This document shows positions 32,284-40,284 of a stretch of 64,000 bases of DNA, one piece after another. The notes beneath the pieces were generated by a model. It searched no databases, was not told the origin of the DNA, and worked only from the letters and a program-made list of their open reading frames with translations. Every line of letters begins with the position of its first letter. Position 1 is the first letter of the stretch. This DNA comes from Rhodovarius crocodyli (GTDB lineage: Bacteria > Pseudomonadota > Alphaproteobacteria > Acetobacterales > Acetobacteraceae). The translations under genes were made by a program, and so were the position numbers. Location of the stretch: positions 1 through 64,000 of the forward strand of contig NZ_SACL01000014.1 of the NCBI RefSeq assembly GCF_004005855.1, written 5' to 3'.

Positions 32284-33177
32284 ATGACCCTGCCCGAACC
32301 GACCATCCACCTGCCCTATGAGACGGGCGAATTCCGCATGCTGCTCGGCCTCACCTCGGTGCCGGAGCCCGGATGGATCGAGTTCGACACCACCTACCCC
32401 GCCCAGATGGCAGAGCGCCGCCGCCTGCTGGCCGAGCGCCCTGGCCAGGTGATGGGCGCTGCCGAGGGATCTGAGGCCATGCAGGCGGAGCTGCTGGAGG
32501 TGCTGGCCGGGCATCTGGCCACCCATCACCCCGCCTGGTTCACGCGTGAGGGCCACACCCTGCGCAACCACCTGCTGGACGAGGCGCACGACCTGACCTC
32601 TGGCCCGCCGCTCGACCTCGCGGGGCGGCTGGTCGCCGAGGACTATTGCCTGCTGCGCGATGAGGGAGACGGCACGCTCACGCTCGTCTCGGGCGTGCTG
32701 TGCTTCCCCAGCCGCTGGTCGCTGGCCAGCAAGATGGGCCGGCCGCTGGGCGCGATCCATGGCCCCGTCCCCTTCTACAAGGACAGGCTGGAACGCCCGG
32801 TGGACCGTTTCCTGTCCACCCTGAAGGACGGGCGCATCGCCCAGCGGCTGAACTGGTCCATCATGGACGACCCCACCCTGTTCCAGCCCACCGGCCATGG
32901 CGTGAACGACTTCCACACCAGGGTCACGGCCGACAATGCCGGCGAGGAGTTGTTCATCCGCGTCGAACGGCAGACCTTCCGGCGCCTGCCCCGCACCGGC
33001 GCCATCGCCTTCGGCATCAGGCTGCACGTCACGCCGCTGTCGCGTATCGTGGCCATCCCCGGCGAGGGCGCGCGGCTGCTGGCCGCGGTGCGCGCCCTGC
33101 CGCCCGAGATGGAGCGCTACAAGTCCATGCTGCCCTTCCGTGAGGATCTGTTGAGCTGGCTGGAACGCCATGCCTGA
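32284..33177 (+). CDS. DUF3445 protein, heme-dependent oxidative N-demethylase (HODM)-like
   Basis: This 297-aa protein has the DUF3445 signature GVLCFPSRWSLASKMGRPLG, AIHGPVPFYKDRL and RLNWSIMDDPTLFQP (about residues 138-200). The characterised member, HODM alpha from Pseudomonas mendocina, is a PAS-fold heme enzyme that oxidatively demethylates dimethylamine and works with reductase subunits. No HODM reductase genes are adjacent here; the Fe-S flavoprotein next door might supply electrons or act on the same amine. The ATG at 32284 is chosen over an upstream GTG. It overlaps the regulator gene by 8 nt. Confidence 0.85.
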   Translation: MTLPEPTIHLPYETGEFRMLLGLTSVPEPGWIEFDTTYPAQMAERRRLLAERPGQVMGAAEGSEAMQAELLEVLAGHLATHHPAWFTREGHTLRNHLLDEAHDLTSGPPLDLAGRLVAEDYCLLRDEGDGTLTLVSGVLCFPSRWSLASKMGRPLGAIHGPVPFYKDRLERPVDRFLSTLKDGRIAQRLNWSIMDDPTLFQPTGHGVNDFHTRVTADNAGEELFIRVERQTFRRLPRTGAIAFGIRLHVTPLSRIVAIPGEGARLLAAVRALPPEMERYKSMLPFREDLLSWLERHA

Positions 33178-33730
33178 GGAATTGCGTCTGGGCGGGCAGA
33201 TCCGTGAGCTGCGCAAGATCAAGGGCCTGACCCTGGCCGAGATGGCCGCGCGCCTCGGTGTCTCGATCGGCCATCTGAGCCAGATCGAGCGCGACCGCTC
33301 CAAGCTGCAGATCGGCACGCTGAAGGCGATCAGCGACATACTGGGCGTGCACATCAACTGGTTCTTCCAGCCCCAACCCGACCGCCCGCCCGAGGAGGTG
33401 GAGTTCATCGTCCGCGCCGAGGGCCGCCGGCGGATGAGCTTCACGGGCCTCGGCATCCAGGAGGAACTGGCCTCCCCCAACCTCTCCGGCCCGCTGGAGC
33501 TGCTGGTCAGCACCATCGAGCCCGGGGCGGACAGCGGCGCCTATAGCCATGACGGCGCCGAGGCGGGCTATGTGCTGGCCGGAACGCTGGCGCTGTGGAT
33601 CGGGGAGCGGCGCTTCGAGCTGCATGAGGGCGACAGCTTCGCCTTTCCCAGCACCACGCCGCACCGCTGCGCCAATCCGGGCAGCGTGGTCTGCAAGGTG
33701 CTGTGGGTGGTGACGCCGCCCTCCTATTGA
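33170..33730 (+). CDS. XRE-family regulator with C-terminal cupin domain
   Basis: This 186-aa protein has an N-terminal HTH_3 domain (about 8-60, LTLAEMAARLGVSIGHLSQIERDRS) and a C-terminal cupin_2 domain (about 110-183, TIEPGADSGAYSHDGAEAGYVLAG and FAFPSTTPHRCAN). Such proteins, like PuuR, often regulate amine or amino acid catabolism and bind the small-molecule inducer in the cupin barrel. It overlaps the HODM-like gene, so it probably controls that gene and the divergent flavoprotein. Confidence 0.93.
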   Translation: MPEELRLGGQIRELRKIKGLTLAEMAARLGVSIGHLSQIERDRSKLQIGTLKAISDILGVHINWFFQPQPDRPPEEVEFIVRAEGRRRMSFTGLGIQEELASPNLSGPLELLVSTIEPGADSGAYSHDGAEAGYVLAGTLALWIGERRFELHEGDSFAFPSTTPHRCANPGSVVCKVLWVVTPPSY

Positions 33731-33733
33731 CGC

Positions 33734-34618
33734 CTACATCAGCAGATGGTCCCGCGCCTCGATCGCCGGCGGCAGATCGGTGCGCCCCGCCGCGGCCAGC
33801 AACTCACGCTCCAGCAGCCTGGTCATGGCATCCAGCGGCAGGTCGTTCACCTCGCGGCCGAAGGGGTCCTCCAGCTGGTCGCCCAGCGCGTCCAGCCCGA
33901 AGAAGGTGTAGCAGACGATCAGCGACAGCGCCGGCGTCCACCATCCGATGGAGCCCGCCAGGCCGAAGGGCAGCAGCAGGCAGAACAGCCAGGCGGTGCG
34001 GTGCAGCAGCAGCGAGTAGGCGAAGGGCAGCGGGGTGGATTTGATGCGCTCGCAGCCCGCCTGCACGCCGCTCATGGCGGTCAGGCGGCCTTCCAGCAGG
34101 GAATGGCGGACCTCGCTGATCGCGCCATCGGCCGCAAGGGCGGACAGGTGCCGCCCGACCTCGCGCAGCGCGGCATCGGTGGGATTCAGCGCGGCGGGGG
34201 CCGGCAGCCAGGCCGCGACGGTCGCCTGTTCGTCATCCCCGCGCAGCCGCGCCTTCAGCCCGTTCACGAAACCGCACAGCGCGGTCAGCATGGCCTCACG
34301 CGGGGCGGGCGGCAGATGCGCGGTCTGCCGCGCGAAGGAGCGCGTCTCGATCAGCAGCTGGCCCCACAGCTTCCGCGCCTCCCACCAGCGGTCATAGCAG
34401 GCGCTGTTGCGGAAGCTCATGAAGATGGACAGCGACAGGCCGATCAGCGTGAAGGGTACGGCGCCCCCGCCGATATCCCCCGGTAGCCGGTGCGCCACCA
34501 GCACCGCCAGGACGGAGACGGCGGCCACCACCATCGCGCGCCCGGCGATATAGGGCAGGATGGAACCCCGCCAGGCGATCAGCAGGTCGAGCAGGGTGGG
34601 CGTGGAGCGGACATACAT
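33734..34618 (-). CDS. Bestrophin-family (UPF0187) membrane channel protein
   Basis: This 294-aa protein has the bestrophin-like plan. Two N-terminal spans (about 18-65) are followed by FRNSACYDRWWEARKLWGQL (the RxNxxYxRWWE motif), a helical cytosolic region and two C-terminal spans, then TFFGLDALGDQLEDPFGREVNDLPLD. Bacterial bestrophins are pentameric cation-selective or anion channels. It is a single gene, convergent with the XRE-cupin gene. Confidence 0.88.
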   Translation of the reverse strand: MYVRSTPTLLDLLIAWRGSILPYIAGRAMVVAAVSVLAVLVAHRLPGDIGGGAVPFTLIGLSLSIFMSFRNSACYDRWWEARKLWGQLLIETRSFARQTAHLPPAPREAMLTALCGFVNGLKARLRGDDEQATVAAWLPAPAALNPTDAALREVGRHLSALAADGAISEVRHSLLEGRLTAMSGVQAGCERIKSTPLPFAYSLLLHRTAWLFCLLLPFGLAGSIGWWTPALSLIVCYTFFGLDALGDQLEDPFGREVNDLPLDAMTRLLERELLAAAGRTDLPPAIEARDHLLM

Positions 34619-34645
34619 GGCAGCCCACCCTAGACCCGGCGGGGG

Positions 34646-35689
34646 TCAGCCGACCATGGCGGGCAGCATGCGATCGGCGGCGGGCGGCAGGAACTCCGTG
34701 CGCATCAGCGCCTGCCAGGGCGCCGGGGACGCGACATCGAAGGCCTGGGCCATCAGCCGGACCATGGCCTCGCTGCGCGCGGGGTCGACATGGCCCACGC
34801 CATGCCGCGCGACGGCGGGGGTCAGCACCACCTCGCGGAAGATGAAGCGCATGCGCTCATCCTCCAGCGGCACATCGGCCAGCTGTTCGCGGGCGCGCAC
34901 GGCGGCGACGGCTGCCGCCGGGTCGCGCAGGACCTCCTTCACGCCCGCGACGGTGGCGCGGACGAAGGCGCGCACCATCTCGGGCTCACGCGCGGCCAGT
35001 TCCTGCGTCAGCACCAGGCCGTTGCCGTAGATGTCCACGCCGTGGTCGTTGTAGCGGAACATGCGGATGTCGGCGGTGTTCGCGCCCAGGCTGCGCAGCC
35101 CGAAATAGGCGCCCGATATGAAGGCCGTGATGGCATCGGCCTCACCGCGATACAGCATCGGCTCACGCAGGGGCGGGGCCACATTCACCCAGGTGACGGC
35201 ATCGGGGGCGAAGCCGTTCGCCCGCGCGAAGGCCGGGAACAGCACGCGCCCCGAATCCCCCGGGGGTGCCGCGATGCGCTTGCCGACCAGATCCGCCGGC
35301 TTCTCGATGCCTGTGCGCGCGAGCGTGACGCAGCCCGCAAGCGTCCGGTCGAAATACTGGAAGACGTTGACCAGCGCCTTGCTCGGGTTGTCGGCATTGA
35401 ACTTCACCGCCGCCCCCGGGTCTCCGAAGCCGATATCGGCGGCACCGCCCGCCACCTTGGTGATGACGTCACCCGAGCCGAAGCCGCGCTGGATCTGCAC
35501 ATCCAGCCCCTCCCGCGCGAAAAAGCCGCGCTCGGCCGCCAGGAACCAGGCCGAATGATAGCCCTGCGGCGTCCAGTCCAGCATCAGCCGGATGGTGCGG
35601 CGCTGCGCCAGGGCCGGGGCAAAGGGGGCGGGCAGCAGGGCAAGGGCCGGCAGGCTTCGGCGGGTCAGGCTTCGGCGGGTCAGGCGCAT
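34646..35689 (-). CDS. NMT1/THI5-like ABC substrate-binding protein
   Basis: This 347-aa exported protein has a signal peptide carrying a duplicated TRRSL unit (residues 4-13), then the NMT1 domain. Signatures are LMLDWTPQGYHSAWFLAAERGFFAREGL, ADIGFGDPGAAVKF and GKRIAAPPGDSGR. The family binds thiamine pyrimidines, sulfonates, nitrate or aromatic acids. It is the last gene of the six-gene catabolic operon. The matching permease and ATPase are not in the window. Confidence 0.88.
   Translation of the reverse strand: MRLTRRSLTRRSLPALALLPAPFAPALAQRRTIRLMLDWTPQGYHSAWFLAAERGFFAREGLDVQIQRGFGSGDVITKVAGGAADIGFGDPGAAVKFNADNPSKALVNVFQYFDRTLAGCVTLARTGIEKPADLVGKRIAAPPGDSGRVLFPAFARANGFAPDAVTWVNVAPPLREPMLYRGEADAITAFISGAYFGLRSLGANTADIRMFRYNDHGVDIYGNGLVLTQELAAREPEMVRAFVRATVAGVKEVLRDPAAAVAAVRAREQLADVPLEDERMRFIFREVVLTPAVARHGVGHVDPARSEAMVRLMAQAFDVASPAPWQALMRTEFLPPAADRMLPAMVG
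35651..35684 (-). repeat. 15-bp tandem duplication in a signal-peptide coding region
   Basis: CAGGCTTCGGCGGGT occurs twice in direct tandem (35651-35665 and 35666-35680) plus a further 4 bp. It encodes a duplicated LTRRS unit at the start of the NMT1-type binding protein, so the twin-arginine-like motif occurs twice. It probably arose by slippage and keeps the frame. Confidence 0.85.
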
Positions 35690-35702
35690 GGGTCTTTCTC
35701 CG

Positions 35703-36704
35703 TCAGGCAGCGTGGGTCAGGGGCAGGATCTCGGCCAACAGGCCTTCGAGCAGTTCAGGCAAGGCAAGCGGCGTGGCGTCGCCGCCGCCGCGCCCGAAGG
35801 GACCGACGGCCTGCTTCACGCTGAGGCCGAGGCGTTCGGCCAGGCGCGGCAGGGCGGCGTCGCAGGCTTCACGGCTGGGCAGGCAATCGATGGCCAGTTC
35901 GGGCGGCAGCAGGTCGTTCACGCCCGTCAGCGCCAGGCGCTCCTCGCCGGCCCGGCGATAGGCGACGACGCCATGGGCCGCGCGCTCCGCCCGGCCGACG
36001 ACGAAGCTGCGATGGGTCAGGCCCGGCGCGACCCAGGCGATGCGCGCATCGAACAGGCCAGGGAAACGGCGCAGGGTGTCCGCCACCGCCTGCGCCATCG
36101 CGTTGTGCATTTCCACATAGGCGCGCTTCTCATTCGCGCCCCAGCGCCATTTCGTGGCACCCACCCGTTCGGCCGTGCTGTCGGCCCGCCAGGGAGAGAC
36201 GGCATTGCCCCGCCCCTCGAACAGGCCGGGGTCGTCATAGGCATGGGCGGGAGATGGCCCGACATCGTAGTCGAGCAGGTGCTCATAGGGCACGAAGCCC
36301 AGCGGTTCCGAGATCACGGCCCGGTGCACCACCACGCCCGACGGATGGGCCAGGGTGGAGAGGTTGAACACCGCCTCCTCCGGCAGGCGCGGATCGGGTG
36401 CGCCGGTGGGCGCGAAGCCCGTACCCAGCAGGGCCGCGTTGATGCGCTGATGCTCGGTCGAGAGCACATAGGGCTTGGTCTTGGTACAAGGGAGCATCAG
36501 CAGGATGCGCCGCCTGGCCGGCGGCAGTTCCGGCCGCCAGCGTTCATGGGTGAAGGCGAACCAATCCCGGATGCGCGGGTGCCGCAGGCTGTCCAGATTG
36601 TCCTGCGGGGAATACAGGCACAGGCTCTCATCCAGCGCGAAGGGCGCGCGGATCTTGGCCTTGCTCTCCTCGATGCGGCGGGCGCGGTCCTCGACGGAGA
36701 CCAT
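35703..36704 (-). CDS. ArcS-core-like (DUF5591-like) protein of unknown function
   Basis: This 333-aa cytosolic protein contains PCTKTKPYVLSTEH at residues 72-85. It matches exactly the PCX3KPYX2SX2H motif of the catalytic core of archaeal ArcS, which attaches lysine to preQ0 in tRNA. A second ArcS-like strand, ISEPLGFVPYEHLLDYDVGP (about 131-150), follows the motif. No PUA or TGT domain is present, so it is a stand-alone core. It lies in an operon with decarboxylase-like, amidase and hydroxylase genes (3 and 13 nt gaps), which points to small-molecule rather than tRNA chemistry. Homology is judged by eye. Confidence 0.6.
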   Translation of the reverse strand: MVSVEDRARRIEESKAKIRAPFALDESLCLYSPQDNLDSLRHPRIRDWFAFTHERWRPELPPARRRILLMLPCTKTKPYVLSTEHQRINAALLGTGFAPTGAPDPRLPEEAVFNLSTLAHPSGVVVHRAVISEPLGFVPYEHLLDYDVGPSPAHAYDDPGLFEGRGNAVSPWRADSTAERVGATKWRWGANEKRAYVEMHNAMAQAVADTLRRFPGLFDARIAWVAPGLTHRSFVVGRAERAAHGVVAYRRAGEERLALTGVNDLLPPELAIDCLPSREACDAALPRLAERLGLSVKQAVGPFGRGGGDATPLALPELLEGLLAEILPLTHAA

Positions 36705-36707
36705 GGC

Positions 36708-37688
36708 TCAGGTCTCCAGCAGGCTGGCGGGGAACAGGTCCTCCGGCGCCAGCTCGCGTTGCAGCAGCCCTTCCTCCCGCATGTAGCGGATCAGCAGAGC
36801 GAAGGTGTCGCGGTTGGCGCGGAAGCCGCTGGACCAGAAATCGGGGCCCAGGGCGCGCTCCGTCATCTCGATGTGCTCATGCAGCCAGGGCAGCATGGTC
36901 GAGAGGGTGGCGCTGTCGTGCAGGCGGCGCTGGGCCACACGCTGGCTCTCGGCGAAGGCGTCATACAGCGCGCGCGGCAGCCAGGGGTGTTCCTCCACGA
37001 AGCGGCGCTTCACGCAGATCAGGTGCATGGGCGGGTGGATGCCGGTGCGGCGGAAATAGTCGAGCTCGGCTTCCATGGAGTTCGGAAACAGCCGAGCCAC
37101 CCTGTCGGGCGCGCTGAAGAAGCTGTCCGGCGCGCGGGCGGTGTAGAGCGCGTCGATCTCCCCCTTCTCCAGCATCTCCGACAGATGCCTGTCCGGGCCG
37201 GCGTGGTCGATGATGTGGCCCGCCGGGTATTCCTGCGGGTGGTCCTCGCCGCCGCGCTTCTCGTTCAGCCCGGCATTCACGTAGATGGGCGAGCGGCGCG
37301 GCAGGCCGTAATGCTCGTCAAAGATGCCGCGCAGCCAGACGGCGGCCGCCATGTCCCACACCGGCGTGCCGATGCGCTTGCCCACCAGCTTCGACGGATG
37401 ATCGAGGCCCCGGCCCTTGTGCACGAACACGCAGGAGAAGCGGAAATGCCGCGAGGGGAACACCGGAATCCCGATGTAGTCCTGCTGCGGCCGGTCGAAA
37501 TGCCGCAGCCAGGTGGCGATCGGGAACTCGCACAAATCGAAGCGGTGCGTGGTCAGCTGGATGTTGAACAGCGGCTGCAGGGGCAGGATCTCGGGCCGCG
37601 CCTCGACGCCCTCGATCGTGACCAGGCCATCGGCGATGGCACGGGTACGGTCGGCATCCGAAAGACCAATGGACAGGATGGGCTTCAT
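36708..37688 (-). CDS. 4,5-dihydroxyphthalate decarboxylase-like protein
   Basis: This 326-aa protein begins MKPILSIGLSDADRTRAIADG and has FDLCEFPIATWLRHFDR, YIGIPVFPSRHFRFSCVFVH and LVGKRIGTPVWDMAAAVWLRG, hallmarks of the Pht5-like family. That family has a periplasmic-binding-protein fold but no signal peptide. Pht5 decarboxylates 4,5-dihydroxyphthalate to protocatechuate; many relatives have unknown roles. It overlaps the amidase by 4 nt. The actual substrate is unknown. Confidence 0.83.
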   Translation of the reverse strand: MKPILSIGLSDADRTRAIADGLVTIEGVEARPEILPLQPLFNIQLTTHRFDLCEFPIATWLRHFDRPQQDYIGIPVFPSRHFRFSCVFVHKGRGLDHPSKLVGKRIGTPVWDMAAAVWLRGIFDEHYGLPRRSPIYVNAGLNEKRGGEDHPQEYPAGHIIDHAGPDRHLSEMLEKGEIDALYTARAPDSFFSAPDRVARLFPNSMEAELDYFRRTGIHPPMHLICVKRRFVEEHPWLPRALYDAFAESQRVAQRRLHDSATLSTMLPWLHEHIEMTERALGPDFWSSGFRANRDTFALLIRYMREEGLLQRELAPEDLFPASLLET

Positions 37689-38821
37689 GCGGTCAGGGCC
37701 TCCGCGGCTGCGAGCAGGGCGGCGTCCTGGCCGGACCCCGCGATAAGGGAAATGCCGACCGGCACGCCGTCCAGCGATGCCAGCGGCAGGCTGATCTGCG
37801 GCAGGCGGCAGAGGCTGGCGATGCAGGTCAGTGCCAGCGTGCGTTCGCGAAAGGCGATCTGCGCCTCCACCGGGCTGTCGCGCAGCGGCGGCAGGTCATG
37901 GGCGGTGGGCAGGGCGATGATGTCGCCGCCGGCCAACAGCGCCGCCATGCGGGCCTGAAGTGCGGCGCGCGCGGGCACGGCGTGCGCCATCTCGGCCGCC
38001 GTCACCTCCCGCGCGATGCCGATGCGCTGGGCGACCGCAGGCGACAGGTTCCGCCCGGGCCGCGTCGCCCATTCGCCATGGGTCGCCCACAGCTCGTTCA
38101 ACTGCAACGGCCGGAAGGTGGCGAGCCAATGCGCCGCCCCTTCCTCGAACAGGGTGAAGCGGTGCAGGCGCGGCAGCGCCTCGATGGCCGCGCGGGCCAC
38201 GCTGGCAACAGCGGGCACGCACTGCGCCATGGCGTCCTCGGCGAACAGGATGCGCGGCGGCAGCACGGGGGTGATCGGGCCGAAATAGCATTCGCCCACC
38301 CGGCGCAGCGTGCGCGCATCCCGCGCCAGCCAGCCCACCGTGTCGAAGCTCGGCGCCATCGGCATCAGCCCGGCAGTCGAGAGCCGCCCATGCGTCGTCC
38401 GCAGCCCGAACAGACCGCAGAAGCTGGCAGGCACCCGCACCGATCCCCCGGTATCGGTGCCGAAGGCGAAATCCACATCGCCCAGCCCCACCGCCGAGGC
38501 GGAGCCCGAGGAGGAGCCGCCCGGCACCCGGCCGGGTGCGGCGGGGTTCAGCGGCGCGCCGTCATGCGGGTTCTCGCCGAACATGCCGCAGGCCAGCTCG
38601 TCGGTCTTGGTCTTGCCGCGCAGCGTGGCACCCGCCGCCAGCGCCGGCAGCAGCACGGAGGCCGTGGCCGCCGCCACCGGCGCCTCGGCCAGCCGGTCCG
38701 GGCTGCCCCAGCCGGAGCGCGTGCCCTCGACCTCGAACAGGTCCTTCACCGCGAAGCTCAAGCCCCTCAGAGGCCCGTCGGCGGCGCCCTGCACCACCAC
38801 GTCGCTGACATAGGGCGTCAT
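37685..38821 (-). CDS. Amidase-signature family hydrolase
   Basis: This 378-aa enzyme has the Ser-cisSer-Lys triad of the amidase signature family: Lys26 (SFAVKDLF), Ser103 in PGGSSSGSASA and nucleophile Ser127 in GTDTGGSVRVPA. It is shorter than the usual 450-500 residues, lacking much of the C-terminal elaboration. It hydrolyses an amide or carbamate in the cytosol. The 4-nt overlaps with both the decarboxylase-like and HpaB-like genes tie it to the same pathway. Confidence 0.92.
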   Translation of the reverse strand: MTPYVSDVVVQGAADGPLRGLSFAVKDLFEVEGTRSGWGSPDRLAEAPVAAATASVLLPALAAGATLRGKTKTDELACGMFGENPHDGAPLNPAAPGRVPGGSSSGSASAVGLGDVDFAFGTDTGGSVRVPASFCGLFGLRTTHGRLSTAGLMPMAPSFDTVGWLARDARTLRRVGECYFGPITPVLPPRILFAEDAMAQCVPAVASVARAAIEALPRLHRFTLFEEGAAHWLATFRPLQLNELWATHGEWATRPGRNLSPAVAQRIGIAREVTAAEMAHAVPARAALQARMAALLAGGDIIALPTAHDLPPLRDSPVEAQIAFRERTLALTCIASLCRLPQISLPLASLDGVPVGISLIAGSGQDAALLAAAEALTA

Positions 38822-40284
38822 TCGGCGGCGGCCTTTTCGCGCGGCAGGCCGTAGCTGCCCATCAGCCCGTCCACCATCGCCTTGGGCCCGGCCCAGTCGT
38901 GGAAGCGATAGGAATTGCCGCGTGTGACGAAGCTCGCCCCGGAATAGAACATCTCATATTGCAGGTGGCGGCTGGCGAATTCGCTGCCGATCGCGTCCCA
39001 CACCAGCTTCATGGTCTTCACCCGGCCCTCGCTGTCGGTGGCGGGGCTGCGCTGGCTGGCCAGGATCAGGCTCTCGACCTCGCCCCCGTCGAAATCCCGC
39101 GCGGAGGAAGGCACCATGATCAAGCCCCCGCCCGACAGGCCGCGGATGGCCTCGATGAATTCCGGGTAGGTGGTCTGGGCGACGACCTGGGCCGTGACCA
39201 GCAGCGCGCGGTCCGGCACCCAGTAACCCTTGTAGTTCTCGCCCTTGGCCTCCATCGCCAGCACCAACGCCTCGATGTTGCTGGCCTTGGCCGCCAGCAG
39301 GCCCAGGGTCTCGCGCGTCTGCGGGAAGTTCAGCAGGCCGTTCACCTCGGCCACCTTGTGCGCGAGGCCAAGCAGGAAGCGCAGCTTCACCGCGAGGCGC
39401 ACGATGCACTGGTGGTTCTGCATCACATGCGCGCGCGTCTCGTGCCATTGGGCCTGGGCCATGCGCAGGTCCTTGAGCACGAACACCCGGTCCCAGGGGA
39501 TCTTCACATCCTCGAACACGACCACGCTGTCGCTCTCGTCGAAGCGCGAGGAGAGGGGGTAGTCGAACTCGCTGGTGGCCGCCGCCGCATAGCTGCGGCG
39601 GGACAGCATCTTGAGGCCCTTGGCGTTCATCGGCACGGCGGCGGTGAAGGCATGCGCCTCGTCGCCCGGCTGCAGGGCCGCGAAGCCCGAGACCATCATC
39701 TCATCGGCCATGGCCCCGCTGGTGGCCAGCATCTTGGCGCCGCGGATGGTGATGCCGTGGCTGTCCTCATCCACCACCCGCGCCACCAGGTCCCGCCCCG
39801 GCTGCCCGGAGGCAGACTTCGACTTGTCCGCCTGCGGGTTCACGATGACATAGGACAGGTACAGGTCGCGGTCGCGGATATGACGGAAGTAATCCGCCAG
39901 CGCGCCCGCGCGCTTCGGGTCATTCGCCTGATAGACGTCGAGCCCCATCATGAAGCCCACGAAGGTGCTGGCCACATGGTCGGGGCTGCGGCCGATCATG
40001 CCGCAGGTCAGTTCCGCCCAGGCCTCCATCGCGTGGCGCCGCGCCTGGAACTCCGCAAGGGTTTTCGGCAGCGACCAGGAAAGGTTCACATCCCCGCCGC
40101 TATCCGGGCTGCGGAAGGTCATCAGCGCGGGGTTGGCGCGCTGCTGCGCATAGAAGCCGCGCGCGGTGGCGACGGCCCCCGCGAAGGCCGGGTCGGTCGT
40201 CACATCGGCCACGCGCTGGCCGTCGAGGAACAGCGCGCGCCCGTCGCGCAGGCCGGCGAGATACTGGTCGGGGTCGCGTGTCAT
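38818..40284 (-). CDS. 4-hydroxyphenylacetate 3-monooxygenase (HpaB)-like flavin hydroxylase
   Basis: This 488-aa protein follows the HpaB plan. It starts YLAGLRDGRALFLDGQRVADVTTDPAF, continues with SPDHVASTFVGFMMGLDVYQ, the flavin/substrate region ITIRGAKMLATSGAMADEMM and VFEDVKIPWDRVFV, and a helical C-terminal half. Such two-component hydroxylases need reduced FAD from a reductase (HpaC), and none is encoded nearby. Relatives also act on pyrrole-2-carboxylate and other heteroaromatics. It overlaps genes on both sides by 4 nt. Confidence 0.9.
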   Translation of the reverse strand: MTRDPDQYLAGLRDGRALFLDGQRVADVTTDPAFAGAVATARGFYAQQRANPALMTFRSPDSGGDVNLSWSLPKTLAEFQARRHAMEAWAELTCGMIGRSPDHVASTFVGFMMGLDVYQANDPKRAGALADYFRHIRDRDLYLSYVIVNPQADKSKSASGQPGRDLVARVVDEDSHGITIRGAKMLATSGAMADEMMVSGFAALQPGDEAHAFTAAVPMNAKGLKMLSRRSYAAAATSEFDYPLSSRFDESDSVVVFEDVKIPWDRVFVLKDLRMAQAQWHETRAHVMQNHQCIVRLAVKLRFLLGLAHKVAEVNGLLNFPQTRETLGLLAAKASNIEALVLAMEAKGENYKGYWVPDRALLVTAQVVAQTTYPEFIEAIRGLSGGGLIMVPSSARDFDGGEVESLILASQRSPATDSEGRVKTMKLVWDAIGSEFASRHLQYEMFYSGASFVTRGNSYRFHDWAGPKAMVDGLMGSYGLPREKAAAE

